NCBI GenBank assembly: GCA_963931865.1
Contig: OZ007510.1
Coordinates: forward strand, 12,549,981 to 12,613,980
Direction: 5' to 3'
Source: Axinella damicornis
Taxonomy: Eukaryota; Porifera; Demospongiae; Axinellida; Axinellidae
DNA: 64,000 nt
A program made the position numbers and the translations under genes. Below are positions 1 to 12,700 of this stretch, piece after piece. Below the pieces are notes generated by a model that ran no database searches, was not told the origin of the DNA, and saw only the letters and a program-made list of their open reading frames with translations. Numbering within the stretch: the stretch's first letter is position 1; the number at the start of each line of letters is the position of its first letter.

Positions 1-145
1 TTCATCACAGCAGCAGAGTATTGACGGCTCTTTGATAAAAAAAATTGATGATCAATGCATACACTACTTCTTTGCGCTCTTGCCAAGTTCTTTAACTGCA
101 AGATCTGAAATGAACAAAGAACAGGTGTGTCAAAGCAACTGCACA

Positions 146-936
146 TGTACTCTCGGTACCAGACCCTCGCATACGGGAGGAGGGTCTGGTGCACTTGCAT
201 ACATATGTGAACTCCGCGGAATTTCAGCGGGATGAATCTGATTGGTTGATTGCTGTTCGATTACATATCTTTTCACGCAAACACGTGCACATTGCAAATT
301 GGAGTGACAGCTGAGAGACAGAGACAGTGGTCGAAGAGACGTTCACCACGCTTGGATACCCTGCAGCAAATCCCGAGGAGCTGGAAGCTGGGAAGGAGTC
401 TATGAAAGGGAGACGTCTTTGTTTCTACGCTGGAAAGTCCCTCTGCTACGGTTAGTCTGCCACTTGTGTTCAACTAGCTAGCTAGATATTTGCACAGCGG
501 TTCCACACCGATGTCAATTGTTGTTGTCATAAGCCCTCTGAAGGCGCTCGTGCTGGATCAGGTACATGTAAACATCTTGTACACACAGGGCCAGGTATCA
601 GCTGCATTCTGGTGTGCCCTACTTCGCTGCATAATGGGTCCAAAGCTGCAGTAGTGCTCTCCGAGTAAGAACATTCCGTCGGTTCTTGTAATTGTCGACC
701 TGGCAGGAACAGAGTTGACAAGGATCGCAAGGTCTACTGCCTGTAGCTATGTAGCTGTAGCCGTTTCATTGAGTGCATGCACTTTTTGAGTTTTCTGGCA
801 CCGACTTGTAGATTAATCAAAGCCTTCAATTATCACTCGGGAAACCTGTATACGTCAGCGTATCCCATAAACAGTTTATGTATGCAAGTGCACCAGACCT
901 ACTTCCGCGTGCGAGTTAGGGTCTGGTACTGAGACT
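146..936. repeat. Element with inverted termini carrying a GGGTCTGGT hairpin
   Basis: The segment near 150-210 contains ACCAGACCCTC, then GAGGGTCTGGTGCACTTGC. The same block returns in reverse complement at about 882-936 (GCAAGTGCACCAGACC, then AGGGTCTGGTACTGAG). This makes a non-autonomous TIR element of about 790 bp, or two inverted solo copies. No open frame inside is convincing. The GTCTGGT/CTTCCGCG words also occur inside the full-length foldback elements at 1194 and 49190, so the families may be related. Confidence 0.5.
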
Positions 937-1193
937 ACTGTACGCCACTCTCAAAGCCATTTGTTCACACACCTGGAGGTAATGACTGCTTCAGTTTGTC
1001 TGCCTTCTCCTTGTCTGTGACAACCAGAGTGTAGAGGTACTTGGAGCACCGAACCTTGAACTTCACTTTGTCTCTTGTCTTCATGATCTTGACAGCTGGT
1101 GTGTTGAGAGAATTCCATGTAAGGTGTAGATATCCACAACATATCCTCACTCAGCCCCAGGCCACACCCACTGTCCAGTGTACCACATACACA

Positions 1194-1556
1194 GCCTCGT
1201 TCCCAGGCCCTCATGCAGAACACGGAAGTGGGCCTGGTGACACTTGGCAAAATTCCCGTATGTGCTGAGCTCAGCAGTCTTGATTTTGGGTAGGCGAATC
1301 ATGTTCGTCCATTGCAAATTACTGCGTTCAATAAAACAGCTGTTCTAGCCTTCAAGAGTCACCTCTGGTCGCTCCTTGGCAAGGACTTTTCTACTTAGCC
1401 ATCACCAACAGCTACCTTCCGTGTGATTTCGATGCATCCAAGTAAGGAATGTAATCGCTTACGCAGTTATGCTGACTGTGTACACACGGAAATTTTGCCA
1501 AGTGTCACCAGGCCCACTTCCACGTTTCGCGTGTGGGCCTGGGAACGAGGCTACCA
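1194..1556 (-). mobile_element. Full-length foldback element, AGCCTCG family (copy 1)
   Basis: The left end reads AGCCTCGTTCCCAGGCC and the right end GGCCTGGGAACGAGGCT; the terminal inverted repeat runs on through GACACTTGGCAAAATT/AATTTTGCCAAGTGTC, about 75 bp in all. The interior (CTTGCCAAGGAGCGACCAGAG on the reverse strand) matches the copy at 49190-49575 in inverted orientation. There is no transposase frame, so this is a non-autonomous MITE-like element. Many shorter copies in the window keep only the outer arms. Confidence 0.75.
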
Positions 1557-2300
1557 CATACAGTACTGAGAACAGAGGTCAAGGTCTAGGACAGAGCCTG
1601 AACAATAATGTTGTCTACCAAGCAATACACAAGCGGCAAACCTATAATAGTGCCCATGCGAAAAATTTGAAAAGGGACTGACATGGTCACACTTGTTGAA
1701 TCGTCATGATTTTGGACAGACAATCACGCTCATCTGTTACCAATTGTTTGTCTGCGACTAACGAAGTGGGATGTTTGGGGGGCAGAACTAGATTGGCGAC
1801 ACACGACCTTTGTACTTCACTACTACCTGAACTCCATGAAGAATGCTTGAGAACGTTGGCTGAAACCTTCCAGAATGGATGAAGCTGCAAATGGACACAA
1901 TCAGGGAGCTGTAGCTCAAGCATAGGCAATCAGAAAGCAGCAGCTGAAGGCAACACGATCAGAGAGCAGTAACGCAATCAGGAGGCAATAGCTGAGGCAT
2001 ATGCGAGTGGAAAAGCAGCAGCAGCTGAAGTGGATGCAATTGTGGAGCAGTGGTGAGAGCTTGTCAGACCTCTGCACAGAGTTGCCCAGCACTGGACTGC
2101 TGACGTAGGCAAATGAGGAGACAGCAGCTGAGCGAACAAAGGTACTTGTAGTCACTAATGCCAGCAGCTCACATTATGTGACTTTCCAAAATAGCTATTT
2201 ACTGGTACTACCTACCACATACACTTCAGTGCTTCCCGTAAAGACAATACACAATTCAGCACATATAACTATACAGGTAAACATGCCAAGGTGTTGTTGG

Positions 2301-2382
2301 TAGCCTCATTCCCAGGCCTTCCCCTGCCGCTGTATTTGCATACCGGAATATTGGTGGTGAGAATGGCCTGGGAACAAGGCTA
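2301..2382. mobile_element. Short foldback element, AGCCTCG family
   Basis: Arms TAGCCTCATTCCCAGGCC and GGCCTGGGAACAAGGCTA enclose a loop of about 45 bp. It is an internally deleted relative of the element at 1194-1556. Confidence 0.7.
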
Positions 2383-3749
2383 CGATATTGGAGGTCACAG
2401 CCCAAATAAGCAATACACTAGTCTCATGTCACCATACCCTACACTCAGACAACTACGACATACATTTAGCATCTTTTCTTCTTGCAGTGATGAGAAAGTC
2501 CTTGATCTCCTCAATCTTCTTTGGCTGTTAATCATACAATGAAGAAAACCTCACAATGCAGTAGATATCAAGGCACATAAGGAGTCTCGATATGCACCGG
2601 TAGTACGGACTCATATTGAAAACTACAGCCAGGGAGCATTTTGTGGCAAGTTCAATGAGATCCATACACCTCCACCATACATCTACTACTCCCCCCTCCC
2701 CCCTTCACAAACACACACACTTGACTTCTGACAGAACAGAACAAATCGCTCGTCAGTTACTGATTTCAACGGTAGTTGGCTTCACCGGTGACCACACTGT
2801 ATTTGCCATGACTTGACTACACACAGATTTTTCCTTCTGAACCAATCATATACGGAGGACCATGTTGCGACTCCACCTCTCCCTTAGTCTACGGGGGTCA
2901 AGATGTGTGATCGCAGCTCTGTTGGAGTAACCAACCGCCAGACTACCCCTGACTATGCACCACCTCCAGAGAATACCTACCACCAGTAATAGTGGATCAA
3001 GTTGGGTTGACGGACCCAGCAAACTAAATTGCGTACTTGAAGCCTGCACAGGCCTAATAGACCTAAGGTCCGTCAACTCAACTTGACCCGTAACAGTTAC
3101 ACAACAATGGTGTTAGAACTACTGAATGCTACAACTACTCATCATACCTACCATTTTAGTCGCCAGTAAGGAGCAGTTAGGAGAGAGGGCTTCTGTGCAA
3201 AAGGGAGACAAGGAACGTAAACGAGAATCATCTCACCGCATGAAGGAAGAACATTCCGTTCCACAAGATAGGTTAGAGCCAGAACAAGTAGCAAATGGCA
3301 GAGATGCAAGTGGATACACCAACGTACACAAATTCAATCTTACCCACGTTGGATTTCGGAGAGAAGAGGACGTATTCTGCGCATGCGTGGTATCGTAACA
3401 GATGGAGGGCGTGGCTCAACGGATACTCAATACTAGCCCTGCCCACCTTTTTGCACGCAAACAACAAGAGGCGAAACGCTATTAGATCAGCTTCAAGTCT
3501 ACACAGAACAGTTTGGGGTAAGTGAACGGGGAGACGCCTTTATTAACTGCCAATAATGACTGTATCTAACATCCATCCCTAAACAGACGTCATTTTGTTC
3601 TATAATAGTTAGCTAAGTTGATGTGTATGATACATATCCAACCACCAACTGTTCTAGCTAGTTCTAGCCAATAAATTGCAGCGCAAATTCCTGTTTTGAG
3701 TTCAACATTTTGACTAAAGCTGCAGTAAGTTCATGCTGCTGTGTAAAGT

Positions 3750-3935
3750 AGTGTGTGTGTGTGACTGAGTGTAGTTGTGTGAGTGTGTCACTACTACATA
3801 CAGTCACACACACAGTGTGTGTGTGACTGTATGTAGTACCGGTAGTAGTGTGTTTGTGACTGTGTACAGTAGTGTGTGTGTGACTGTGTGTAGTAGTGTG
3901 TGTGTGTGCATACATGCATGTATGTGTGTGTGTGT
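3750..3935 (+). repeat. (TG)n-rich microsatellite
   Basis: Interrupted GTGTGTGTGAC/TAGTAGTG repeats end about 70 bp before the formin start codon. The only ORFs inside it are Val/Cys or His/Thr low-complexity frames. Confidence 0.8.
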
Positions 3936-4006
3936 GATGCACTGTTTTACCTCCACAACAGGAACTAAACTTACAGATCGGTCTATCAACCTGAAAGCTG
4001 ACAGCA

Positions 4007-7000
4007 ATGGCTGAGGCTGGTGTCCGATCCTCTAAGAAGAAGGGCCACACATCCTCCTCAAAGAATCCTCGGAGGACAGACATGTTCCAGCGGACAGCCC
4101 AAGTCTCCAGGCTCTCTAACTCACCTAAGGTCATGAGACAGCCAGGGGAGTCAAGCACCCTGCCGACCTTGCAACCCTCCAGACCCACCATCAGCCGACC
4201 AGCAAATGCTGAAGGTGAGAGAAAGGAATATAAATCAGGGAGTGGGTTTTTAGACAGTGAGTGTTTCCGGACGCATGCAACTCCAAACGTTGCTTCTTTG
4301 GTTTGGGACCAAAAGGAGTTGGAGTGTCACGCCGTGGACAGTCCCCCCTGAAAATCTGTCCCCCGGACTGTCCATGGCAGAATAATCGGTCCCCCTGGAC
4401 CAAATATCACAGCCTTACCTGGTCCCCCCTTGCTGTAGAGGGTCCCACCCCATAGATGCATGATCCGTGATGAGCGCTCGGCGGGGTACGTACAGGTAAG
4501 GTTGCCCAGCTTGGCTGTACCAAGTTGAGAAGAAATCAGGCCCTCCTTCCCCGTGAGTGATACTCCCAAGTGATTCACGTTGGGCAGTTGTTTGGGTCTG
4601 GCAATGAGATTAAGTGACCAAGACCAACCTCCGACAAGCATATAATTTATCTGATCCGCTGATTGGTATCTAAACCTGAAATGATGATCTTGTACCGCTG
4701 GATATTAAACGAGTGTGGTTGATTGATCTCCTGGTCACCTCTGGGTTATGCTCTCTCCCTCCAGTTATGGCATCAAAGAGACCACTACCAAGTGACGATG
4801 TCTTGAATGCCCTCTTCGAAAGACTAGTGGTAAGGTTCATCCACATTGTCCCCATCCACCAAGAGATTAGTATGGTATACAAATCTCAAACTTGGTAGTC
4901 ATTTTTGGGTCTGAATTACAGCTTGGAGTTGCTGTACATGTGTATACGTAGCTGTTAGAAATCGCTTTTGGAGCACAAGTATTATGCCGGGAATTTGCAA
5001 TTATCATGGACTAGACACTGATACTGCCGCCCCTTCAGCACTTCTCAATGGGGCTGAGTCTAAACTTTGAGTAGCTGTGGGATGAGGCACAACTACTCCA
5101 GGCAACCTTTGTGCACGGCCTTGAAGTGCCTGAATGAATAAATATGTGGTAATTGGCCTCCTCAAGAGATTAGATTTTGGCACATATTCGCCAGACCAAT
5201 AAGGTGAAGGAACTAGTGTTGGTGGGACAAAGTGATCTTTGGCCATGGTGGGGTTGTGCCTCAAGGTGGACTTCCAGACAATCATCCCAGACCCAAACCA
5301 ACCCCAGTATGGTAGCACATTCCTCCCTCACTTCCAAGTTATCCTGCAGGGGCTCATTTCCCGTGCTTAGCAGCTAGAAAATGAGGATAACTAGGGAGTG
5401 AGGCTATAGGGCTGGAACTGGTCCATATCTGAACCTCTCCATCCACTGTCTAACTATATATGCTTACACAGCAAGAGGTTGTCTTCTAATTGTCAACTTT
5501 GAGCTTGTACTTAGGAAATTATTTAAGAAAATGAGTGTTGTCCTTCGCTCCTCCTGCCCGTGTGTGTGTTTGTGGTTGCAGGAGCGCATGCGTCTCAGTC
5601 CAGAGAGGGTGGCAGAGCTCAACATGAGGAGTCCCGAACAGAAGTGGAGCTTGATTCTTGCACAGGTAGGGCCAGATGGATGCCACTGGTATCTCACTAC
5701 ACACACCCTCCACTACATATGCTCCTCCCTCTCTCACCACACACCGGCACCTACACCCTCCTTCCTCCCCCTCTCTCACCACACACCCTCCTCCCTCCCC
5801 CCTCTCTCACCACACACCATCCCCCTCTCACCACACACACCCTCCTCACTCCCCCCTCTCTTACCACACACACCATCCCCCTCTCACCACACACACCCTC
5901 CTCACTCCCCCCTCTCTTACCACACACACCCTCCTCTCTCACCACACACACCCTCCCCCCTCCTCGGCCACACACACAGCATGAGCTCCAGGCAGGGATT
6001 GCCTGTGTCTTCTACATTGAGCAGCTCGTCCGCCATGCACAGCCAGAGCTGAAAGAAAAGCGACCTAAGAAGAAACTGCTGGAGAACCTGCAGCCATTGT
6101 CCAGAGTGCTCAGTGACCTGGAGGTGGACCTCAGGACCAACCCGAATGACAGGTGAGTCAGACGTGAACAGCTCAGGAATTGCTGGTTGTGGCTCAATTA
6201 ATTAAGTTGATCACGAGGCAGCCTTTAGGGGTGGAGTAAGAACAAGAAATCAAGGCTTCAATTTGCCCATAAACATGAAGTGAGAATTTTAATGGAATTC
6301 ATGACCTTAGCTGAATAGTTATATTACCATCACAGCAATGAGGACATTGACCAGAATCTCTGATTGCACGGGTTGGCTTAGCAACTTTAAGCTAGTTCAT
6401 TTATGGCTTAGACTTCTGGTCTGAGAGCGCAATGTTCTCTCATTAGTTTGGTCTCAGCCTGAAAAACGTTGTACTTGTATTATCGCCAAAATTATATCTT
6501 AGCCATAATGTGATACTCTGATTAGTCAGATGTTAGCCAAATATGGTATATATTTGGTCATATCTTAGCCAGTGGACCTCAGCCAGTGGCTAAGATCCCT
6601 CGTAATAATACCTTCTACACACTCCTCCCTCCAGCTGGGTGCCGGAGTTTGTCAGCACCCCCAACCACGGTCACGTGGCCCTCATCGACCTCATCAAAGA
6701 CCTCGCTGACTACCCCTACTCAGTCCCACGAAAGAACCCCAGGAAGTACACCATGCTAGAGAGAGACCCGGTGAGCTGATGAATATGACACACTTGTCTT
6801 CAGAATTCTAATCTTTCTCACCAGAAGTTGATTTTATGATTCACGTTCAATGTCACATTCTACTAATGGTTCACATCTTTAACCCTCACTCTCCACACAG
6901 AGTTATCTCTACATTTCCTTGCTGTGCCTGAAAGCCCTCATGAGTCACAGGGTTCGTAATGTACATAGCACGTAGCTAGATATGTGGTTGCCACTACATA

Positions 7001-8458
7001 CATGCCGTGATAAACGTGTAGTATAAAGCATGTATAGAAGTCTTTATATACTGCTACTTCCAGTGATAGTAGTGTAGTTTCTAGCACACAAACATTGGGC
7101 ATGCAATTTGTTCACCAATCTCATTCTTGAAGTGTGCTTACCCTCCCCTCCCCAATCCCTCCGCCATGCAGCAAGGATTCAATGCGGTGCTGAGCTATGA
7201 CCCCAGTCTGTGTGTGCTGGCCTACTGCCTCAACAGCATCAGCAACAGGACAAAGGTCCTCATACTCAAGGTGAGGCAGCCTTTGCTGATGACTGGCATG
7301 CTGACCCTGGAACTGCTGAGGTGGTAAACAGGTCAATATCCTCTTGCAGATACCTAGCCTCATTCACAGGCTCCGTTCAAATCTGGGATTGAGACTGCAG
7401 GCATACATCGTTATATGCATAATTCCCTGTTAATATGCTTGGGATTCTGAATTGGCATATTGATGATGTGTTTGGCGGTAGGCCCTGAAGGAGGGTTGCC
7501 CAAGCAATTCTATGCTTACATACTTTTCAAGTCCTGTATGTATCTTGTTTGGAAGGGCTTATGTAATGTAAAGATCCTAATTAGATCTTGTACATGACAA
7601 TCCACCCCAATCGGGCCTGGTCAACGTACGCTCCATGCTTTAACTTCATTAAAGCTCATTGTTCCTGGCTAGCCACTGCATAGGATGAGAAACAACTTCT
7701 CCACTCAGTCGTATAGCTGCTGCAACCTGCGCTAACTGTATTAACTGTAAATGAATTTAGTGTACACATTTCCCCATTCCCAATTGGTATGGGAATGAGG
7801 CTACCAAACAGCTAGCTATACCTGCCTGTATCTCCCTGCAGCTGATGGTGATGGTGTTGCTGGCCCCGGGCGGGCACAGGAAGGTGATGCAGGCATTTGA
7901 CTACTTCAGGGCAGTCATGAAGGAGAAAATGAGATTCCAGATGCTCACTGCGTCAGTGACACAGGAGCCAGTCGACCCTGCCTATCAGGTGCTTAGATTT
8001 CATTCCCTCTTTGTATCTCTTTCCCTATTCTCCTCCTCCCCTCCCCTTCCTCCATCTCCTCCCCCCTCTCTCCTTCACCTATCTTTGCTTGCAGTAGATA
8101 AATTCATCTTCCAAGCAGGGAATGATCATATTCCTGTTCCTCATCTCTCCTCTCCTTCCTCCTCCCCTCCTCACCCTCATCCACCCCTTCCCCCTCCTCC
8201 CACTCCTTCCTTCCCCCTCCTCCCCCTCCTCCCTCTCCTCCCCTCTTACCTTCCTCCACCAGGCTGCAGCTCTATGTTTCCTGAACACCGTGGTACACAC
8301 TGCCCAGGGACCCAACACAAAGGTGTTCCACCAACATGAGTTCCTGGAGGCGGGGTTCAGTATAGAGGAAGTGGAGAAGGTATACAATCGATCATATAAT
8401 GAGGTGGAAAGATACGACAAGTTACTTTGAAAAATGTCACCCCCACGCCCATATCTCC

Positions 8459-8495
<37 letters not shown>

Positions 8496-9606
8496 ACACA
8501 CACACACACACTCACAGTCACTGCATGGCCGCCAGGATGAGCGAGTGCTTCATGAGGTCAAGGAGTGGCAGAAGAACTTCATTAATGTGCAGCAGTTCAT
8601 GGACGACCTCGCCGTCAGCAGAGGAAGGGCACGGAATCTCCAAGAGGAGGTGTGTGTGTGTGTACAACACAGCTGAAACTAACACTAAATCCCTTCCCAT
8701 CTCCTTTCCTCCTCCCCTCCTCCCTCCCTTCCCTCCCCCCTCCCCTCCCCCTCCCCTCCTCCCTCCCCTCCCCTCCCCCCTCCCCTCCCCCCTCCCCTCC
8801 CCCCTCCCCTCCCCCCTCCCCTCCCCCCTCTTCTCCCCCTCCCCTCCCCCTCCCTCTCCCCTCCCCTCCCCCTTCCTCTACACCCAGCTGGAGCAAAGCC
8901 AAAAACACCTCCATGAAGCCAACCTTGACAGAGAAGCACTTTATGAACAGACAAGGAGGGTAAGCTCACTTTATCCCCTTGCAACATACTAGCAGTACTC
9001 TACCACCAGATTATGAGCATCATGATAATATTCACACATGGACATCGGTGTGATCATTGATTATCCCATGTCTCCAACGTGTCTAGATGCACGAGAGGAT
9101 TGAGAAGCAGAGAGAAAAGGTGGCCAAGCTGAACGACAGCATCAACAACCTACTGGTACGTTAAGTTGCAAAGTTTTAAACTCCTTACTATAGTAACCAC
9201 AATGTGCAAATCTCCACCCCTCACCCATCCCACCCTCACCTCCTCCCACTTTCACCACCTGACACCCTCATCCCTCCACCCTCTCCCCTCACTCCCGCAC
9301 CTCCCTTCCCTCTCACCCTCACCTCCTTACAACCTCTCCTCTCCCACCACCCCCTCCCCTTCATAGGAAGTAAAACTACAGCGTGATGAACTGCTTAGAG
9401 AGAATGAGCAACTGCTGGAGGCCAACAAAAGCTACCATATGCACACTGGGGAACTCAAGGACAAGGTTGATAACCTCCTGGTAGGTCATGAAATCAGTGT
9501 TGAGTTCTCAGTATTAGCATACACACTCCTCCCCATTCACACATGCACACACACACACCAATGTATGCATAATGCATACATGCATGTGCACACATACACA
9601 TATTCA

Positions 9607-9640
<34 letters not shown>

Positions 9641-9745
9641 TTCACACACACACACATTCGACACACTCACACTCACACATACATACACATTCACACACAC
9701 ACACACACACATACACACATTCACACACACACACACACATACACA

Positions 9746-9798
<53 letters not shown>

Positions 9799-12700
9799 TC
9801 ACACACATAATACACACACATTTGCGCACATGCACACACACACATTCACACACACACACATCTTAGCAAGAGAACTTGGTACTTCAGCAGCAGCAGGAAC
9901 GAATTGAAGAGCTAGAGGAACAGATTGAAACACTGCAGAAGGTGGCAGAGGGAGCAGCACAAACCACAGAGTCCCTCGTCCAGCTGTCTCCAGTTGTCCC
10001 CACTGACGCACCTGATGCCCCAGCTATCCCCGCTGCCCCACCCCCTCCTCCCATCATGGAGGATGGGTCTCTCATTCCTCCACCACCACCTATCCCCTTT
10101 GGTAACCAGAGATTACTCCCCCAATTTCACAAACCTTAGCTGTGATGATGTTTGCCTGTTCTTAATGGATATTACCTCAGCAAAAATAGGATTTTTCCTA
10201 CGAGATAATGACCTCTCTTTCTTCACCCATGTACAGGTGCTCCTCCCATCCCCCCTCCCCCTCCCATTGGTGGGTATAAGGGAATGAAGAAGCCAGTGAT
10301 CCCCAACGTGCCCCTCCCAATGCTGAACTGGATACCGATCAGGAACCCAGACCACACCATATTCAAGGTAATACACTAGTCCCAGGCCGGTACCTGGGTC
10401 ATGTGGCGGTCCAGACGCTCAGTCTTATTCAATGGGCTTACTCAACAAACATCACTATAGTGGACGTCACAACCCAGTAGCCTGGATGCCTGACCTTGAG
10501 GATCAGTAATGAAGTGTATCCATGAAGTACGCCACTGCACCCATTTGCATCACTAAGCACTGTCTGGCAACCTTGCTATACGACCTTCAGAGAAAAGCAG
10601 AAGCAGTTTCCTAGCCTTGTTCTCAGCCCTCTGCCCAGTTTTATCTCACAACCATGGAAAATGTTTCTCCATAGCTGCGAGATAACATCTGGGTGGAGGC
10701 CTGGGAAAAAGGCTATAGTAGCTAGTTTCCCTGTGTCCAGAACCAACTTCTAAAACTGCTTCTACACTAATGCATGATCTAAGTAACTCAAGTGGCAGTG
10801 GTCCACAGTTCTCGTAATATGGAACTGTAATTTATTTACGTACCGGTTGCGTAATACAGGAACTTGACGATGATGAAGTGATTGAGACGGTAGACTTTGG
10901 AGAATTCGAGACCCTCTTCCAGGTTAAGAGGTTCAAGAAAGATGAGAAAACTGTCAAGAGAGAAGAGAGTGAGCACGAAATCTATTTTTCCAGTAATCTC
11001 TAGATCTCTGATGCATAGATCACTGTCACAGCTAATAGTGCCTGCATGAAATACCTTAACGCTGCCCAAATGAGCACTGGATATGATGCTGATGCAACTG
11101 CAGTCTGCTAGATTCGAGGTTTTGAGACTTTTTCCCTCTTCCATGCTTTTTTTTTACCACAACCAGTGCATAAACTTCCAACTTGTTTTGCCACTACCCA
11201 ATGGACATAGTATTGAAGGCTAGGGTATGACAGAGCATGACCATTGCAGCCAGTACAACCTTTTTCTGATTAACTCTTGCAGATCTCAAGAAAATTGCAG
11301 AGCAGCTATGCCTCATTGAAAGTAGAAGAGCAAGGAACCTTGGTGAGTAGGGTGAGAAAGGGGCATGCAACCTTGGTGGGTGGGGCAAAAGAGGGGCATG
11401 AAACCTCAATCGGTGGGTGGGGCAAAAGAGGGGCATGCAACCTTGGTGGGCTAATTAGGCAAAAGAGGGGCATGAAACCTTGGTGGGTGGGGCAAAAGAG
11501 GGGCATGCAACCTTGGTGGGTGGGGCAAAAGAGGGGCATGCAACCTTGGTGGGTACATGGGGCAAAAGAGGGGCATGCAACTTGGGTGAGTGGGGCAAAA
11601 GGTCATGTTCAACACACCACTGGAGCAGGGCAGTATGATCGATGTGATGCACTTGTTAATCTTCAATGCACACAGATTAGTTACGGCCATTATTCAATGC
11701 ACATAGACTCTTCTCCATGTATCTCCTTCAATCCCCAGTGATTGCCAAGCGGCGTATTGGCCACACCCCTGTCCAGATCAAGCTGTTCATCCTGAACACA
11801 GACCTAGATGGGCTCCTGCCCGAACATTGCGAACTGCTGCTGAAGTTCATACCAGCTGAGGAGGAGGTGAGGAACAAGAAGCGTCCACTATGTTGTAAAC
11901 ATTGCAGTCTTAATTGTCATAGCACTGTCATTGTGGGCAATGACCATACGTGAATTCAGCCCCATCACCAATAATAGGAGATTACAAAATCTCTCTCCAA
12001 AATCTTACTTCATACCTACTGAATAATTGGTAACTGCCATACATCTGTAGTCGATTCCTGCTGATTATCATTCATGATTCATCCTAATAATTCCTGGTTG
12101 CAGCTGACTGACTTGGCAAAGCATGCCCACCGTTTCGACGAGTTTGGAGAAGCAGAACGATTCATGTATCAGGTCTGGAAATATTATGTTGCTTCTTGAA
12201 CCGAAATTACAATTACCCAAGTGCTATATACACCTCTTTCAATCCAGTTAGCGAAGATTGACAGGTACGAATCAAGGCTATCCTCCATGGCCTACATGGG
12301 TAACTTCGATGAGCTGTTGAACAGTGCACAACCGGTAAGCACGAAGCTCTTATTCTCACTCCATGCAGGAAAAGTCCCCAGATTTCAATCACTTGCACTA
12401 TACATACCCTAGTTCAACTACATAATTATAATGCTCTATAATATAATTATGTGCATGCATGCAACATATATTATAGTTGATTGTAGGGCCTGAATATTAG
12501 TTGAATTAGTCGACTAGTCAACTAAACTAAGGTTGTCGACTACGTTTCTTGGATGTCAACTAGTCAAGAGGGCCAGCCTTACTCCATAGCATGTAGAGAT
12601 GCTAGCGTGTTTGAACAAAATTATTTTCTGATGTCAGTGAAATGATTGTGCTGTGTACATGCAGCTAGTGATGACATTCTGGCATATTTCTCAGCAATTA

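Larger units (their letters stand above)
1..4006. other. Region upstream of the formin gene, no gene recognised
   Basis: I find no open frame here that resembles a known protein; the frames present are short and low in coding character. The stretch holds a TIR-type element at about 146-936, a full-length foldback element at 1194-1556, a short one at 2301-2382, a small hairpin at about 2997-3090 whose arms share GACGGAC/GTCCGTC, and a (TG)n tract at 3750-3935 just before the formin start. Promoter and 5' untranslated exons of the formin may be here but I cannot place them. Confidence 0.5.

Noticed and set aside
3664..4191. 175-codon minus-strand frame opposite formin exon 1
   Set aside because: Half is His/Thr from the TG repeat and the rest is the antisense of exon 1.
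9540..9907. CRISPR-like regular repeats
   Set aside because: The repeats are CA microsatellite with ACACATTC units, no unique spacers of constant length, and the host is an animal.
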